Counted from the stretch's first letter, positions 45,392 to 54,070 are shown. The stretch: DNA of 64,000 nucleotides from Candidatus Mediterraneibacter merdipullorum (GCA_019117125.1 DXAL01000048.1:1-64000), one strand, 5' to 3'. The notes: a model not told the origin generated them from the letters alone. Translations and numbers: made by a program.

Positions 45392-45841
45392 ATGAAGATA
45401 CATTTAGAACAGGAAGTAAGTGCGTTCAGCCATCTCTACAAAGAGGTGGAGGACGTCTATCATGAAATTGCGCTGTCCGTAGGAGTTTCGGACGGCGCTT
45501 TTGACGTGCTCTACGTCCTCTGCGTGCTGGGAGACGGATGCCTGCAGAGGGATATCTGCCGGGAGACGTTCGTGAGCAAGCAGACGGTCAACTCTTCGGT
45601 GCGCAGCCTGGAGAAGAAGGGCTTTCTGTATCTGGAGAAAGAGGGGCGGGACAAGCATATTTATCTCACGGAGTCGGGAAAGCGGTTTGCAGACGAGAGG
45701 ATACGCCCGGTTATCGAGGCGGAGAACGAGGTGTTCCTGGCGATGAAACCGGATGAGAAAGCGGAATTTCTGCGCCTGTTCCGGAAGCTCGCGGACGGGT
45801 ATCAGGAGCGGAAGAAGCCGCTCCTTGAGAAGCTGAGGTGA
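45392..45841 (+). CDS. MarR family transcriptional regulator
   Basis: A 149-residue winged helix-turn-helix repressor. The recognition region is RETFVSKQTVNSSVRSLEKK with the wing EKEGRDKHIYLTESG. N- and C-terminal helices provide dimerisation. It heads an operon with a two-gene ABC exporter, and its promoter is overlaid by a 44-bp palindrome, so it probably represses the pump and itself until a ligand binds. GGAG precedes the start; the next gene begins 16 bases downstream. Confidence 0.92.
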   Translation: MKIHLEQEVSAFSHLYKEVEDVYHEIALSVGVSDGAFDVLYVLCVLGDGCLQRDICRETFVSKQTVNSSVRSLEKKGFLYLEKEGRDKHIYLTESGKRFADERIRPVIEAENEVFLAMKPDEKAEFLRLFRKLADGYQERKKPLLEKLR

Positions 45842-45857
45842 AGGCGGAGGAACAGCT

Positions 45858-47597
45858 ATGAAGATGATTCTTGATTTTCTGAAACCATACCGGCGGCTGT
45901 GCGTGTTTACGGTCCTCGTCATGGTCCTGGACGTGGCGGGCGGGCTTTTCGTGCCGAAGCTGACGGCGGATATGATTAATATCGGCGTGGCGGATGGAAA
46001 GATGGACTACATTATCGGCAGAGGGGCAGCCATGCTGGCGGTCACTCTCATTTCCGGCGCCGGAGCCCTGGCAGGGAGCTGGCTCTGTGCGGATCTGTCG
46101 GCAAAGCTGGGCAAGGATATGCGCAATGCGGTCTATGAGAAATCGCTGACGTTTTCCGAGTATGATTTCAGCCGGTTCGGAACAGGCTCCATGATAACGA
46201 GGACCCTCAATGACATCAACATCGTCCAGCAGTCCGTGGTCTGGTGCATCCAGATGGTGCTCCCGGTCCCGGCGGCGTGCGTGATGGGGGTCGCCATGGC
46301 GTTTGCGATTGATACAGTGATGGGATATGTACTGATTGGGGTGACCCTGCTCATTATCGTGCTCGCCGTATTTGTGACGAGAAGGGCGTCGGAAATCTTC
46401 GGCAGGCTCCAGCGCCTCCTGGACCGGATGAATGTGGTGCTCCGGGAAAATCTGACCGGCGTGCGGGTGGTCCGTGCGTTCCGGAAGGAGAAGAGCGAGG
46501 AGAAGCGGCTGCGGAAGTCTTTTGAGGAGTATGCGGAGACGTCCATCCGGGCGAATCTGCTTTTTGCGGGGCTTGAGAGTACGGCGTTTTTTGTCATCAA
46601 TCTCTGTATCACTGCCATCCTCTGGGTCGGCGGAGACCGGGTGGGAGCGGGATATATGGAGATTGGCGATATCACGGCGCTCACCGAATACTCCATCCTC
46701 ATCCTCTTCTATATCATCATGGCGCAGATGGTCATCATCCTCCTGCCCCGGGCGGCGGTCTGCAGCCGGCGCATCCGGGAGGTCCTGGAGCGGGAGCCGG
46801 AGATCACGGACCCGGAGATGCGGGAGCATGGGTGCGGGGCGGAAGACGGAGCGGTCGTGCAGTTCTGCGATGTGTCCTTCCGGTTTCCGGATGCGGATGC
46901 GTATGCCCTTTCCGGTCTGGATTTCATCTGCCGGAAGAAAGAGACGACGGCGGTTATCGGAGGGACAGGAAGCGGAAAGTCCACGCTTGCGAAGCTGCTC
47001 CTGCGCTTCCACGATGTGACGGAGGGCTCGGTGAAGGTAAACGGCAGGGATGTGCGTGAGATGACCCAGGAGGAACTGAGAGAGCGCATCGCCTATGTGC
47101 CACAGAAGGCATGGCTCTTTTCCGGAACTATCGCGGAGAACCTGCTGGATGGAAATGAACACGCAGGAGAAGAAGAGATGCGCCACGCCCTTGCCGTCGC
47201 GCAGGCGGACTTTGTGAGCAGTCTGGCGAACGGGCTGGACGCCCATGTGTCCCAGGGCGGGAGGAATTTTTCGGGAGGACAGAGACAGCGGCTTTCCATT
47301 GCGAGGGCGCTGATGAAACAGGCGGACCTGTATATTTTTGACGACAGTTTTTCCGCCCTTGATTTCCGGACGGATGCGGCGCTCCGGAATGCGCTGAAAA
47401 CGGAAGTGGCGGATGCGGCGGTGCTTATCATTGCCCAGCGCGTCAGTACCATCCGGAATGCCGACTGCATCATCGTGCTGGATGAAGGCAGAGTGGCGGG
47501 CATCGGCAGGCATGAGGAGCTGATGGAAAGCTGCGGCGTCTACCGGGACATCGTCAGGTCGCAGATGAAAGGAGGCGGAGAGAATGTCGGAAACTGA
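45858..47597 (+). CDS. ABC exporter half-transporter, degenerate-site subunit
   Basis: A 579-residue half-transporter with six membrane helices (about 1-310) and a nucleotide-binding domain. Walker A is GGTGSGKST, the Q-loop is in YVPQKAWLFSGTIAENLL, and the signature is FSGGQRQRLSIARAL. Walker B is DLYIFDDSFSALD, in which the catalytic Glu is replaced by Asp. Such a subunit usually pairs with a canonical partner, as in BmrCD and TM287/288. It overlaps the next gene by 14 bases. The substrate is likely a drug or lipid-like compound; this is not shown. Confidence 0.92.
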   Translation: MKMILDFLKPYRRLCVFTVLVMVLDVAGGLFVPKLTADMINIGVADGKMDYIIGRGAAMLAVTLISGAGALAGSWLCADLSAKLGKDMRNAVYEKSLTFSEYDFSRFGTGSMITRTLNDINIVQQSVVWCIQMVLPVPAACVMGVAMAFAIDTVMGYVLIGVTLLIIVLAVFVTRRASEIFGRLQRLLDRMNVVLRENLTGVRVVRAFRKEKSEEKRLRKSFEEYAETSIRANLLFAGLESTAFFVINLCITAILWVGGDRVGAGYMEIGDITALTEYSILILFYIIMAQMVIILLPRAAVCSRRIREVLEREPEITDPEMREHGCGAEDGAVVQFCDVSFRFPDADAYALSGLDFICRKKETTAVIGGTGSGKSTLAKLLLRFHDVTEGSVKVNGRDVREMTQEELRERIAYVPQKAWLFSGTIAENLLDGNEHAGEEEMRHALAVAQADFVSSLANGLDAHVSQGGRNFSGGQRQRLSIARALMKQADLYIFDDSFSALDFRTDAALRNALKTEVADAAVLIIAQRVSTIRNADCIIVLDEGRVAGIGRHEELMESCGVYRDIVRSQMKGGGENVGN

Positions 47598-49401
47598 GTC
47601 GATGCAGTACACAGACGATCTGGATTTTGAAGTGCCGGAACATGCCGGCAGGACGGTCCTGCGGCTCTGGCAGACTATGGGACGGCAGCGTCTCCGGCTG
47701 GTCATTGTGGCGGTCTCGGTAGTCTTTTATACCCTTCTCTCCGTGGCGGCTCCGGTCTACAGCGCAAAAATTGTGGATTTGCTGTTCGGGGAAGTGCAGG
47801 CGGCTGTGTCCGGAGAGCGCGTCTTCCGCGTGACGTGGGAGCACGGAGGGAGGGAAATCCTGTTCCTGCTCTTTATCTATACGGTGACCGGCATCCTGTA
47901 TACATTTCAGAGTTTTCTGATGGCGGGGTTTGCAGAGCGTCTGAGCCTGGAGCTGCGCACCCGGATCAGCCGCAAGCTGAACCGGCTCCCCCTTTCTTTC
48001 TATGACGGACACAGACCGGGGGAGGTTTTAAGCCGTGCCACCAACGACCTGGACAAGATGTCGGAAGTGCTGCAGACCGGACTTTTAAAACTGTTCACTG
48101 CAGCCGGGATGGTTGTCGGGTCCCTTGTGATGATGTTCTGGTTCCATGCCGGACTGACCCTGATCTTTCTCTTCTTTACGGTTCTGTCCATGATATCTAC
48201 GAAGATATTTGCGGGGAAGACGCTGCAGTGCGCTGCCAGACGGCAGCAGGCAGTCAGCCGGGTCACCGGCCAGGTGGAAGAGTCCTACAGCGGGCGCACG
48301 GTGATACGTGCGTTCAACCGGGAAGAAAAGAGTGCTGCCGATATGAGAGAGGCGGTGGAAGAACTGGCGGATGCATCCCGCAGGGCGGACTTTATGATGA
48401 ATGCGGTGAATCCGTTTATCCGTCTGGTGAACCGGCTCGGACAGGCGGTCATCGCGGTCCTGGCGGGAAAGCTCCTTTTAGACGGCACTCTCAGCGTGGG
48501 CGTGTTTCAGGCATTTTTCCAGTATGTATATCAGGCGTCAGAGCCGCTGACAGAGGCGGCGTATATGCTCAATTCCCTCCAGTCGTCCATCGCGTCGGTG
48601 GAGCGCATCTTCCGTCTGCTGGATGAGGAAGAGATAAAAAAAGACCCTGCAGACGCCATCAACTGTTCCGGCGTGGAGGGACGGGTGGAATTTCGCCATG
48701 TGAGATTCGGCTATTCGCCGGACCGTCTGCTGATGGAAGATATCAGCTTCACGGCAGAGCCCGGACAGAAGATTGCCGTCGTCGGAAGCACGGGGGCGGG
48801 AAAGACGACGCTTATCAATCTGCTGATGCGCTTTTACGAGGTGGACGGCGGACAGATACTCCTGGATGGAAGAGATACGTCCCGGATGACTTATGCCGGA
48901 CTGCGGGAGCACTTCGGCATGGTGCTCCAGGACACCTGGCTTTTTGACGGGACTATCGCGGAAAATATCGCCTACGGGCGTCCGGATGCTTCCATGGAGG
49001 ATATCATCCGCGCGGCAAAAGCGGCGCGGGCGGACTTTTTTATCCGGACGCTGCCGGACGGGTATGATACGAGGCTGAGCGGCGACGGGGAAACCCTTTC
49101 CGCGGGGCAGCGGCAGCTTCTTACCATTGCCCGGGTGATGCTGTGCGACCCGGCGGTGCTCATACTCGACGAGGCGACTTCCAGTGTGGATACCCGCACC
49201 GAAATGGAGATAAGCGGCGCCATGGACCGGCTGATGAAGGGCAGGACCAGCTTTGTGATTGCCCATCGCCTCTCAACCATCGTGGATGCAGACCTGATAC
49301 TTGTGATGCAGAACGGCGGCATCATCGAGCAGGGGAGCCACCGGGAGCTCCTCCGGGCGGGCGGAGCCTATGCGGGGCTGTACAACAGTCAGTTCGCATG
49401 A
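47584..49401 (+). CDS. ABC exporter half-transporter, canonical subunit
   Basis: A 605-residue half-transporter, partner of the preceding protein. It has a longer N-terminal leader, six membrane helices and a canonical nucleotide-binding domain: Walker A GSTGAGKTT, Q-loop VLQDTWLFDGTIAENIAYG, signature LSAGQRQLLTIARV, Walker B AVLILDEATSSVD, and switch His in FVIAHRLSTI. The region before the last helices has an insertion (about residues 60-80) typical of the larger heterodimer subunit. GGAGGCGGAGAG precedes the start. Confidence 0.93.
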   Translation: MSETESMQYTDDLDFEVPEHAGRTVLRLWQTMGRQRLRLVIVAVSVVFYTLLSVAAPVYSAKIVDLLFGEVQAAVSGERVFRVTWEHGGREILFLLFIYTVTGILYTFQSFLMAGFAERLSLELRTRISRKLNRLPLSFYDGHRPGEVLSRATNDLDKMSEVLQTGLLKLFTAAGMVVGSLVMMFWFHAGLTLIFLFFTVLSMISTKIFAGKTLQCAARRQQAVSRVTGQVEESYSGRTVIRAFNREEKSAADMREAVEELADASRRADFMMNAVNPFIRLVNRLGQAVIAVLAGKLLLDGTLSVGVFQAFFQYVYQASEPLTEAAYMLNSLQSSIASVERIFRLLDEEEIKKDPADAINCSGVEGRVEFRHVRFGYSPDRLLMEDISFTAEPGQKIAVVGSTGAGKTTLINLLMRFYEVDGGQILLDGRDTSRMTYAGLREHFGMVLQDTWLFDGTIAENIAYGRPDASMEDIIRAAKAARADFFIRTLPDGYDTRLSGDGETLSAGQRQLLTIARVMLCDPAVLILDEATSSVDTRTEMEISGAMDRLMKGRTSFVIAHRLSTIVDADLILVMQNGGIIEQGSHRELLRAGGAYAGLYNSQFA

Positions 49402-49548
49402 CGCTTGGCCGCGTTCTGTACAGACCGGGACAGCAGAGTGACAAAGCGCCTCAGAGCAGGACCACGTTCGTCACCGCGGCAAAAGGAAAATATTATCAGC
49501 TGTACACCGGGAATTTTGCAGCGTAAGATATCCGGAACAGTGTCATAT

Positions 49549-49591
49549 CCCCCCGCAGGAGAGCATAGGCTTTCCTTACGGGGGTGTTTTT
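49549..49591 (+). terminator. Hairpin with T-run directly before the LysM-GH18 start codon
   Basis: CCCCCG pairs with CGGGGG, with AGGA/TCCT inside, followed by TGTTTTT. It is suitably placed to end the ABC operon. Its right arm contains the GGGGGTG ribosome-site candidate of the next gene, whose ATG follows at 49592. The rest of 49402-49548 holds no gene I can support. Confidence 0.65.
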
Positions 49592-50782
49592 ATGATTTAT
49601 GTGGTAAAGAGCGGTGATACGCTGCAGAAGATATCGGGGGAGACCGGGGTCTCCGTACAGAAGATTGCTGCGGATAATCAGCTGAAGTACCGGGACCGTC
49701 TGGCGCCGGGGCAGGCGCTCCTGCTCCGGGGGACGGATGGGGACAAAGAACAGGGGATGGGGGCGGGCTTTTTGACAGGCGGCTACGCCTATCCGTTTAT
49801 CGACCCGCCGGTGCTGGAAGAGGCGCTTCCTGCACTGGATGAGGTGCTGGTCTTTTCTTACGGGTTTACGTTTGCGGGAGACCTGGTCCCGCCCCGCCAG
49901 GAGGAGCGGTGGATGCTGGAAAGAGCGCAGAGTATGGGAGTGCGGCCGTGGATGGTGCTGACGCCCTTCTCTTCCGAAGGGGCGTTTAACAACCAGCTTA
50001 TCCGGGCGCTCGTTGAGAACAGCGGGATGCAGGAGCGGCTCATCGGACAGATTCTGTCCGGGATGAAGGAAAAAGGCTACCGGGGACTGGATATTGATTT
50101 TGAATACATCCTCCCGGGGAACCGGGAGCAGTATGCGCAGTTTGTGGGGAAGGTGAAAGAAAAGCTCGGTCCGGAGGGCTTTCCTGTGACGGCTGCTGCA
50201 GCGCCCAAGACTTCCGGGCAGCAGAAGGGAATTCTGGTGGAAGGGGTGGATTACGCTCTGCTGGCAGAGCATGCAGATGCGGTCTTCCTCATGACATATG
50301 AGTGGGGATATACGTACGGACCGCCCATGGCGGTGGCGCCGCTGGATAAGGTGCGGGAAGTGGTGGAGTACGCGCTCACCCAGATGCCTCCGGAGAAGAT
50401 ACTTCTTGGGATTCCAAACTACGGATATGACTGGACCCTTCCCTATGAACGCGGCATCACCCGGGCAAAGACCATCGGGAATGAAGAAGCGGTGGAGATT
50501 GCAGTGGAAAACGGAGTCTCCATCGAATATGCATCCGTGTCCGAGAGTCCCTGGTTCACCTACCGGAAAAACGGGATGGAACATGTGGTGTGGTTCGAGG
50601 ATGTGCGCAGCATCCGGGCAAAGTGGAACCTGGTACGGGAGTATGGACTTTCCGGCGCGCGGTACTGGAATCTGATGCGCCCCTTCCGGGCGAACTGGCT
50701 GCTCATCGGTCCGGCAAAGAGGGGGCAGGGATGGAAAATACCGTGCCGCTCCCCATGGAAAGCCCGAGCAGAATGGATGTGA
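49592..50782 (+). CDS. LysM-GH18 peptidoglycan hydrolase with altered C terminus
   Basis: A 396-residue protein related to spore-cortex and germination N-acetylglucosaminidases (YaaH/CwlL-like). Residues 1-46 form one LysM domain (IYVVKSGDTLQKISGETGVS). Residues about 60-370 form a GH18 barrel with the catalytic DxDxE as GLDIDFEYI, MTYEWGYTYGPP and GIPNYGYDW. No signal peptide is visible, as in spore-coat members. After RYWNLMRPFRANWLLIG the last about 23 residues are not family-like and are read from DNA antisense to a MATE remnant, so the natural end was lost by deletion. The core is probably intact. Confidence 0.85.
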   Translation: MIYVVKSGDTLQKISGETGVSVQKIAADNQLKYRDRLAPGQALLLRGTDGDKEQGMGAGFLTGGYAYPFIDPPVLEEALPALDEVLVFSYGFTFAGDLVPPRQEERWMLERAQSMGVRPWMVLTPFSSEGAFNNQLIRALVENSGMQERLIGQILSGMKEKGYRGLDIDFEYILPGNREQYAQFVGKVKEKLGPEGFPVTAAAAPKTSGQQKGILVEGVDYALLAEHADAVFLMTYEWGYTYGPPMAVAPLDKVREVVEYALTQMPPEKILLGIPNYGYDWTLPYERGITRAKTIGNEEAVEIAVENGVSIEYASVSESPWFTYRKNGMEHVVWFEDVRSIRAKWNLVREYGLSGARYWNLMRPFRANWLLIGPAKRGQGWKIPCRSPWKARAEWM

Positions 50783-50963
50783 GGAAGGTCATCAGAGAGA
50801 ATGCAGAGCCCACGGCAGCCAGGGCGCCTGCACCGAGAAACCGTCCGACGATGAGTGTATCCGCGATATTATAGCACTGCTGCAGCAGGTTGCCTAAAAT
50901 CATGGGGACGGCGAAACGCAGCATTGTTTTCATGACAGGTCCCCGGGTCAGTTCATATTCCAA
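50730..50963 (-). pseudogene. MATE efflux protein, N-terminal fragment
   Basis: On the minus strand TTG 50963 starts MEYELTRGPVMKTMLRFAVP, followed by MILGNLLQQCYNIADTLIVG and LSMGSGTVFSI. This is the first about 78 residues of a MATE-family drug/Na+ antiporter (normally about 450 residues). After about 50730 the sequence belongs to the convergent GH18 gene. The promoter and start are preserved, but the other ten or so helices are missing. Confidence 0.85.
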
Positions 50964-51006
50964 GTCAGGTCACATCGCTTTCTATCTGAAGTCATATCTG
51001 CAACAT

Positions 51007-51035
51007 ATGATAATCAGAGGGGTGTAAAATGTCAA
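51007..51035 (-). promoter_or_regulatory. Surviving promoter of the MATE remnant
   Basis: On the minus strand TTGACA, a 17-base spacer, and TATCAT. A second TTGACA lies 17 bases upstream because GTAAAATGTCAAC is duplicated (51024-51040, 51041-51057). Confidence 0.7.
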
Positions 51036-51057
51036 CAGATGTAAAATGTCAACATTG
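51024..51057. repeat. Two 17-bp tandem repeats carrying -35 elements
   Basis: GTAAAATGTCAACAGAT (51024-51040) is followed by GTAAAATGTCAACATTG. On the minus strand each contains TTGACATTTTAC. Confidence 0.8.
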
Positions 51058-51082
51058 GCTATCATTTTTCCCCCATAGATAG

Positions 51083-51088
51083 TATAAT
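51083..51088 (+). promoter_or_regulatory. Possible -10 of cbiG
   Basis: TATAAT 28 bases upstream of the cbiG start. No -35 at standard spacing is evident (TTGGCT lies 22 bases away). Confidence 0.35.
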
Positions 51089-51115
51089 GTCGGGAGAAAG
51101 AAAAGGACTTGGGTT

Positions 51116-52207
51116 ATGAAAGAGACAGAAATCAGGAACATTATCCTCTTCAGTTTTACCCGCACCGGAACTTCCCTGGCGCGGGAACTTCTGAAACGGC
51201 AGCCGGGATGGACGGCTTATGCGCCGGAAAAATATGTGGGGGAAGGCGTGCTTCCCCTTCCAAAAGAGCGGGAAAAATTCATCGGTGCGCAGTGGGGAAG
51301 GGCAGCCTTTCTTTTTATCGGGGCGGCTGGGATTGCTGTCCGGTATATTGCTCCGTGGGTGCGGGATAAATATACGGATTCCCCGGTCCTGGTCATGGAC
51401 GAGAGGGGCGCATATGTCATTCCGCTTCTGTCCGGTCATATGGGCGGCGCGGCGGTGCTTGCCGATGAGATTGCGGACCTTGCCGGGGCGACAGCCGTAC
51501 ACACGACGGCGACGGATGTACAGGGAAGGTTCGCGGTGGATGTGTTTGCAAAAGAGAATCATCTGACCGTCACGGACCGGACTGCGGCGAAAGAAATATC
51601 GGCGGCGGTGCTGGATGGGGAAGAAATCGCACTTTATATAGAAGACGCAGGATGGGACAGGGGACAGTCCGCCCTTCCGGAGGGACTTGTCTTCTGCCGG
51701 ACGAAGGAAGAGGCGGGATTATTCTGCCGCCGCATCATCATCGCCCGGGAACTGCCTTCCGGTTTTTCCGGCACATGCAAGGGCGCTCAGACAACGCTCT
51801 TTCTTAAGATGGAGCTGCCGGATATCATTGCGGGCATCGGCTGCAGGAAAGGGATTCCGGCAGAGGTTCTGGAAGAAGGCTTTCGTGAGATTCTGGAAGA
51901 AACGGGTGTTGCTGTGAGCCGTGTGAAGATGCTCGCCAGCATTGACCTGAAAAAAGACGAGCCGGCGCTCCGGAAACTTGCGGATACATACCGGCTCCCC
52001 TTTGTCACTTATCCGGCAGAGGAGCTGCGAAGAGTCCGGGATGTTTCATCCGGCTCGGAATTTGTGGAGAAAGTGACTGGCGTTGACAATGTGTGTGAGC
52101 GCGCGGCGCGCCTGTGCTGTGCGGATGGCATCCTGCTCCGGGGGAAAACCGTCCGGAGCGGGATGACCATGGCGCTTGTAAAATGTCCGGGGACCATCCG
52201 GTTTTAA
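51116..52207 (+). CDS. cbiG: Cobalt-precorrin-5A hydrolase
   Basis: Opens the lactone ring of cobalt-precorrin-5A, releasing acetaldehyde. The 363-residue protein has the N-terminal CbiG domain (IILFSFTRTGTSLARELL), the middle domain with APWVRDKYTDSPVLVMDE, PLLSGHMGGAAVLADEIAD and TTATDVQGRFAVD, and the C-terminal domain with IAGIGCRKGIPAEVLEE. It is required together with cbiD but lies about 17 kb from the main operon, alone between the MATE remnant and glnK. No B12 riboswitch is visible in front. Confidence 0.95.
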   Translation: MKETEIRNIILFSFTRTGTSLARELLKRQPGWTAYAPEKYVGEGVLPLPKEREKFIGAQWGRAAFLFIGAAGIAVRYIAPWVRDKYTDSPVLVMDERGAYVIPLLSGHMGGAAVLADEIADLAGATAVHTTATDVQGRFAVDVFAKENHLTVTDRTAAKEISAAVLDGEEIALYIEDAGWDRGQSALPEGLVFCRTKEEAGLFCRRIIIARELPSGFSGTCKGAQTTLFLKMELPDIIAGIGCRKGIPAEVLEEGFREILEETGVAVSRVKMLASIDLKKDEPALRKLADTYRLPFVTYPAEELRRVRDVSSGSEFVEKVTGVDNVCERAARLCCADGILLRGKTVRSGMTMALVKCPGTIRF

Positions 52208-52211
52208 CTGC

Positions 52212-52571
52212 TCAGTCGAGCATGGACTGCAGGGCGTCGTACCCGGTCTCTCCGGTCCGTATCTTCAGGGCGCTTCGGATTTCATAGCTGAAAATCTTGC
52301 CGTCGCCCATCTCTCCGGTGCATGCCGCCGTCCGGATGGCGTCGATGACTTTCGCTTCCCATTCTTCGGAAGATACGACAATCTCGAACTTGACTTTCGG
52401 GAGCAGGACGATATCCACTTCAGAGCCCCGGACAATCTCCCGGTATCCTCTCTGGGCGCCGCATCCCATAACCTGTGAAACGGTGATGCCGTTGACTTCT
52501 ATCTGACGGAGCGCATCTTTGACTTCCTCAAATTTTTCTTCTCTTACGATTGCTTCTATTTTAATCAGCAT
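52212..52571 (-). CDS. glnK: P-II family nitrogen regulator (GlnK type)
   Basis: A 119-residue trimeric signal protein that senses ATP/ADP and 2-oxoglutarate and blocks the ammonium channel. It has the start MLIKIEAIVREEKFEEVKDA, the T-loop GAQRGYREIVRGSEVDIVLL and the C-loop region TGEMGDGKIFSYEI. The position of the usually uridylylated Tyr51 (ELYRG) is Val here (EIVRG), so that control is absent. The start at 52571 follows AAGGAGG. It is the second gene of an amt-glnK operon on the minus strand. Confidence 0.92.
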   Translation of the reverse strand: MLIKIEAIVREEKFEEVKDALRQIEVNGITVSQVMGCGAQRGYREIVRGSEVDIVLLPKVKFEIVVSSEEWEAKVIDAIRTAACTGEMGDGKIFSYEIRSALKIRTGETGYDALQSMLD

Positions 52572-52640
52572 GACCTGTACCTCCTTTTTATACCAGCGTG
52601 AGCCTGTGTCTGTACTGTGCACTTCCCTGTTCTGCCGGTC

Positions 52641-53879
52641 TTAGTCAAAACCGTTGAAGGACGGGTATGCCTGTTCGCCGTGCTGGGTGATGTCAAGTCC
52701 GAGCGTCTCCGATTTCTCATCTGCGCGGAGCTTCGTAAAGATACGGATGATGCCGATGCAGACAAGGGAGCCGATGACCGCCACGGCAATCGTTACCAGG
52801 ATGCTGATAACCTGTGCCGTGAACAGGCCGGTCTCTCCAAATACAAGACCGTCCCACCGGGCAACGGAGTTGATGGAGCTCTGTCCGAACAGTCCGGTCG
52901 CGATGCCGCCCCAGATGCCGCCGACGCCGTGGCATCCGAAAGCGTCAAGCGCGTCATCAATCTTCAACCGGTGTTTGATGATGTTCATCATAAAGTAGCA
53001 GATAGGGCTTACCAGGGCGCCGATGATAAAAGATGCCCAGATTGGGACGAATCCTGCTCCCGGTGTGATGGCGACCAGTCCCACGACAAGACCGGTGGAC
53101 GCTCCCACCAGGGTCGGTTTTCCGCCTTTCAGTGTGTCAATCAGCATCCAGGAAAGAAGTGCTGTGGCAGCGGAGACAGATGTAGTCATAAATGCATGTG
53201 CGGCAAGCCCGTCTGCCGCCAGCGCGCTTCCTGCATTGAACCCATACCAGCCAAACCACAGAAGCGCGGCTCCGAGTACGACGAAAGGAATATTGTGAAT
53301 GCGGTAAGATGTCTTCTCGTAACCGCGTCTTCTGCCAAGGTAAACGGCGAGCACCAGTGCGCTGACACCGGAACTGATGTGGACCACATTTCCTCCGGCA
53401 AAATCGACGGAGCCGATGGATGCCAGAAAGCCGCCCTGTCCCCATACCATATGCGCCATTGGATAATAGACGATGACAGACCAGAGGGCGATGAAGGCGA
53501 ACAGCGCCTTAAATTTCATCCGTCCGACCACGGCGCCGGTGATAAGCGCCGGAGTAATCATCGCAAACATCATCTGAAACGCGCAGTATACCAGATGCGG
53601 GATGCTGTCAGAATACGGTCCCGCTTCCCAGCCGACCTGAGAGAGCCCCAGCCATTCCAGACTTCCGATGAATCCTCCGTGGTCGCTCCCGAAGGAGAGC
53701 GAATAGCCGAACAGCGTCCACATAAATACGGAAAGCCCCATGATGGCAACACATGCCATCATCGTGTTTACAACATTTTTTCTCCGGACAAGTCCCCCGT
53801 AGAAAAAAGCCAGTCCCGGCGTCATGAGAAAGACAAGCGCCGAGCAGACCATCATAAATCCTGTGTTTCCTGTGTCCAT
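52641..53879 (-). CDS. amt: Ammonium transporter
   Basis: An 11-helix ammonium channel, 412 residues. The N-terminal NTGFMMVCSALVFLMTPGLA, LAFFYGGLVRRKNV, the first pore His in YYPMAHMVWGQGG and the second in DAFGCHGVGGIWG are present, as is the cytoplasmic tail that binds GlnK. The start at 53879 has GGGAGG upstream; longer readings enter the leader hairpin. It lies 69 bases before glnK, a conserved pairing. Confidence 0.95.
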   Translation of the reverse strand: MDTGNTGFMMVCSALVFLMTPGLAFFYGGLVRRKNVVNTMMACVAIMGLSVFMWTLFGYSLSFGSDHGGFIGSLEWLGLSQVGWEAGPYSDSIPHLVYCAFQMMFAMITPALITGAVVGRMKFKALFAFIALWSVIVYYPMAHMVWGQGGFLASIGSVDFAGGNVVHISSGVSALVLAVYLGRRRGYEKTSYRIHNIPFVVLGAALLWFGWYGFNAGSALAADGLAAHAFMTTSVSAATALLSWMLIDTLKGGKPTLVGASTGLVVGLVAITPGAGFVPIWASFIIGALVSPICYFMMNIIKHRLKIDDALDAFGCHGVGGIWGGIATGLFGQSSINSVARWDGLVFGETGLFTAQVISILVTIAVAVIGSLVCIGIIRIFTKLRADEKSETLGLDITQHGEQAYPSFNGFD

Positions 53880-54005
53880 AGTAATACCTCCCATTTCCAG
53901 CAGAAATAACGGCTTTTCATGATTCCCCGGGGTCCGGCGCCAGGAGGAGCAATGCGCCCTGTGCCGGTCACAAAAAAGTGTGAAACTGCTCTGTGATGAT
54001 AAAGA

Positions 54006-54056
54006 AAAGGCGCCGGATGGTGAGAGTGTTTTTCGTCTCATCATCTGACGCCTTTG
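54006..54056 (-). promoter_or_regulatory. Attenuator-like hairpin in the amt leader
   Basis: On the minus strand AAAGGCG-TC-AGATGATGAGA pairs with TCTCACCATC-CG-GCGCCTTT, followed by TCTTT, between the promoter and amt. Further GC-rich inverted segments follow downstream (53925-53990). The structure suggests premature termination or a regulated leader. Confidence 0.5.
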
Positions 54057-54070
54057 TCTTTATGGCGCAT

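Noticed and set aside
45711-47705. A 664-codon minus-strand open frame opposite the first ABC subunit
   Set aside because: It is a shadow of a well-supported ABC gene in GC-rich DNA. The translation has no domain pattern, is His/Arg/Pro-rich and has no ribosome site.
49405-49617. Small gene in the gap after the ABC operon
   Set aside because: It crosses the terminator hairpin into the LysM-GH18 gene, has no ribosome site and resembles nothing.
52617-53909. A 430-codon plus-strand frame opposite amt
   Set aside because: Antisense shadow; translation is Asp/Arg/Gly-rich without motifs, while amt is intact on the other strand.
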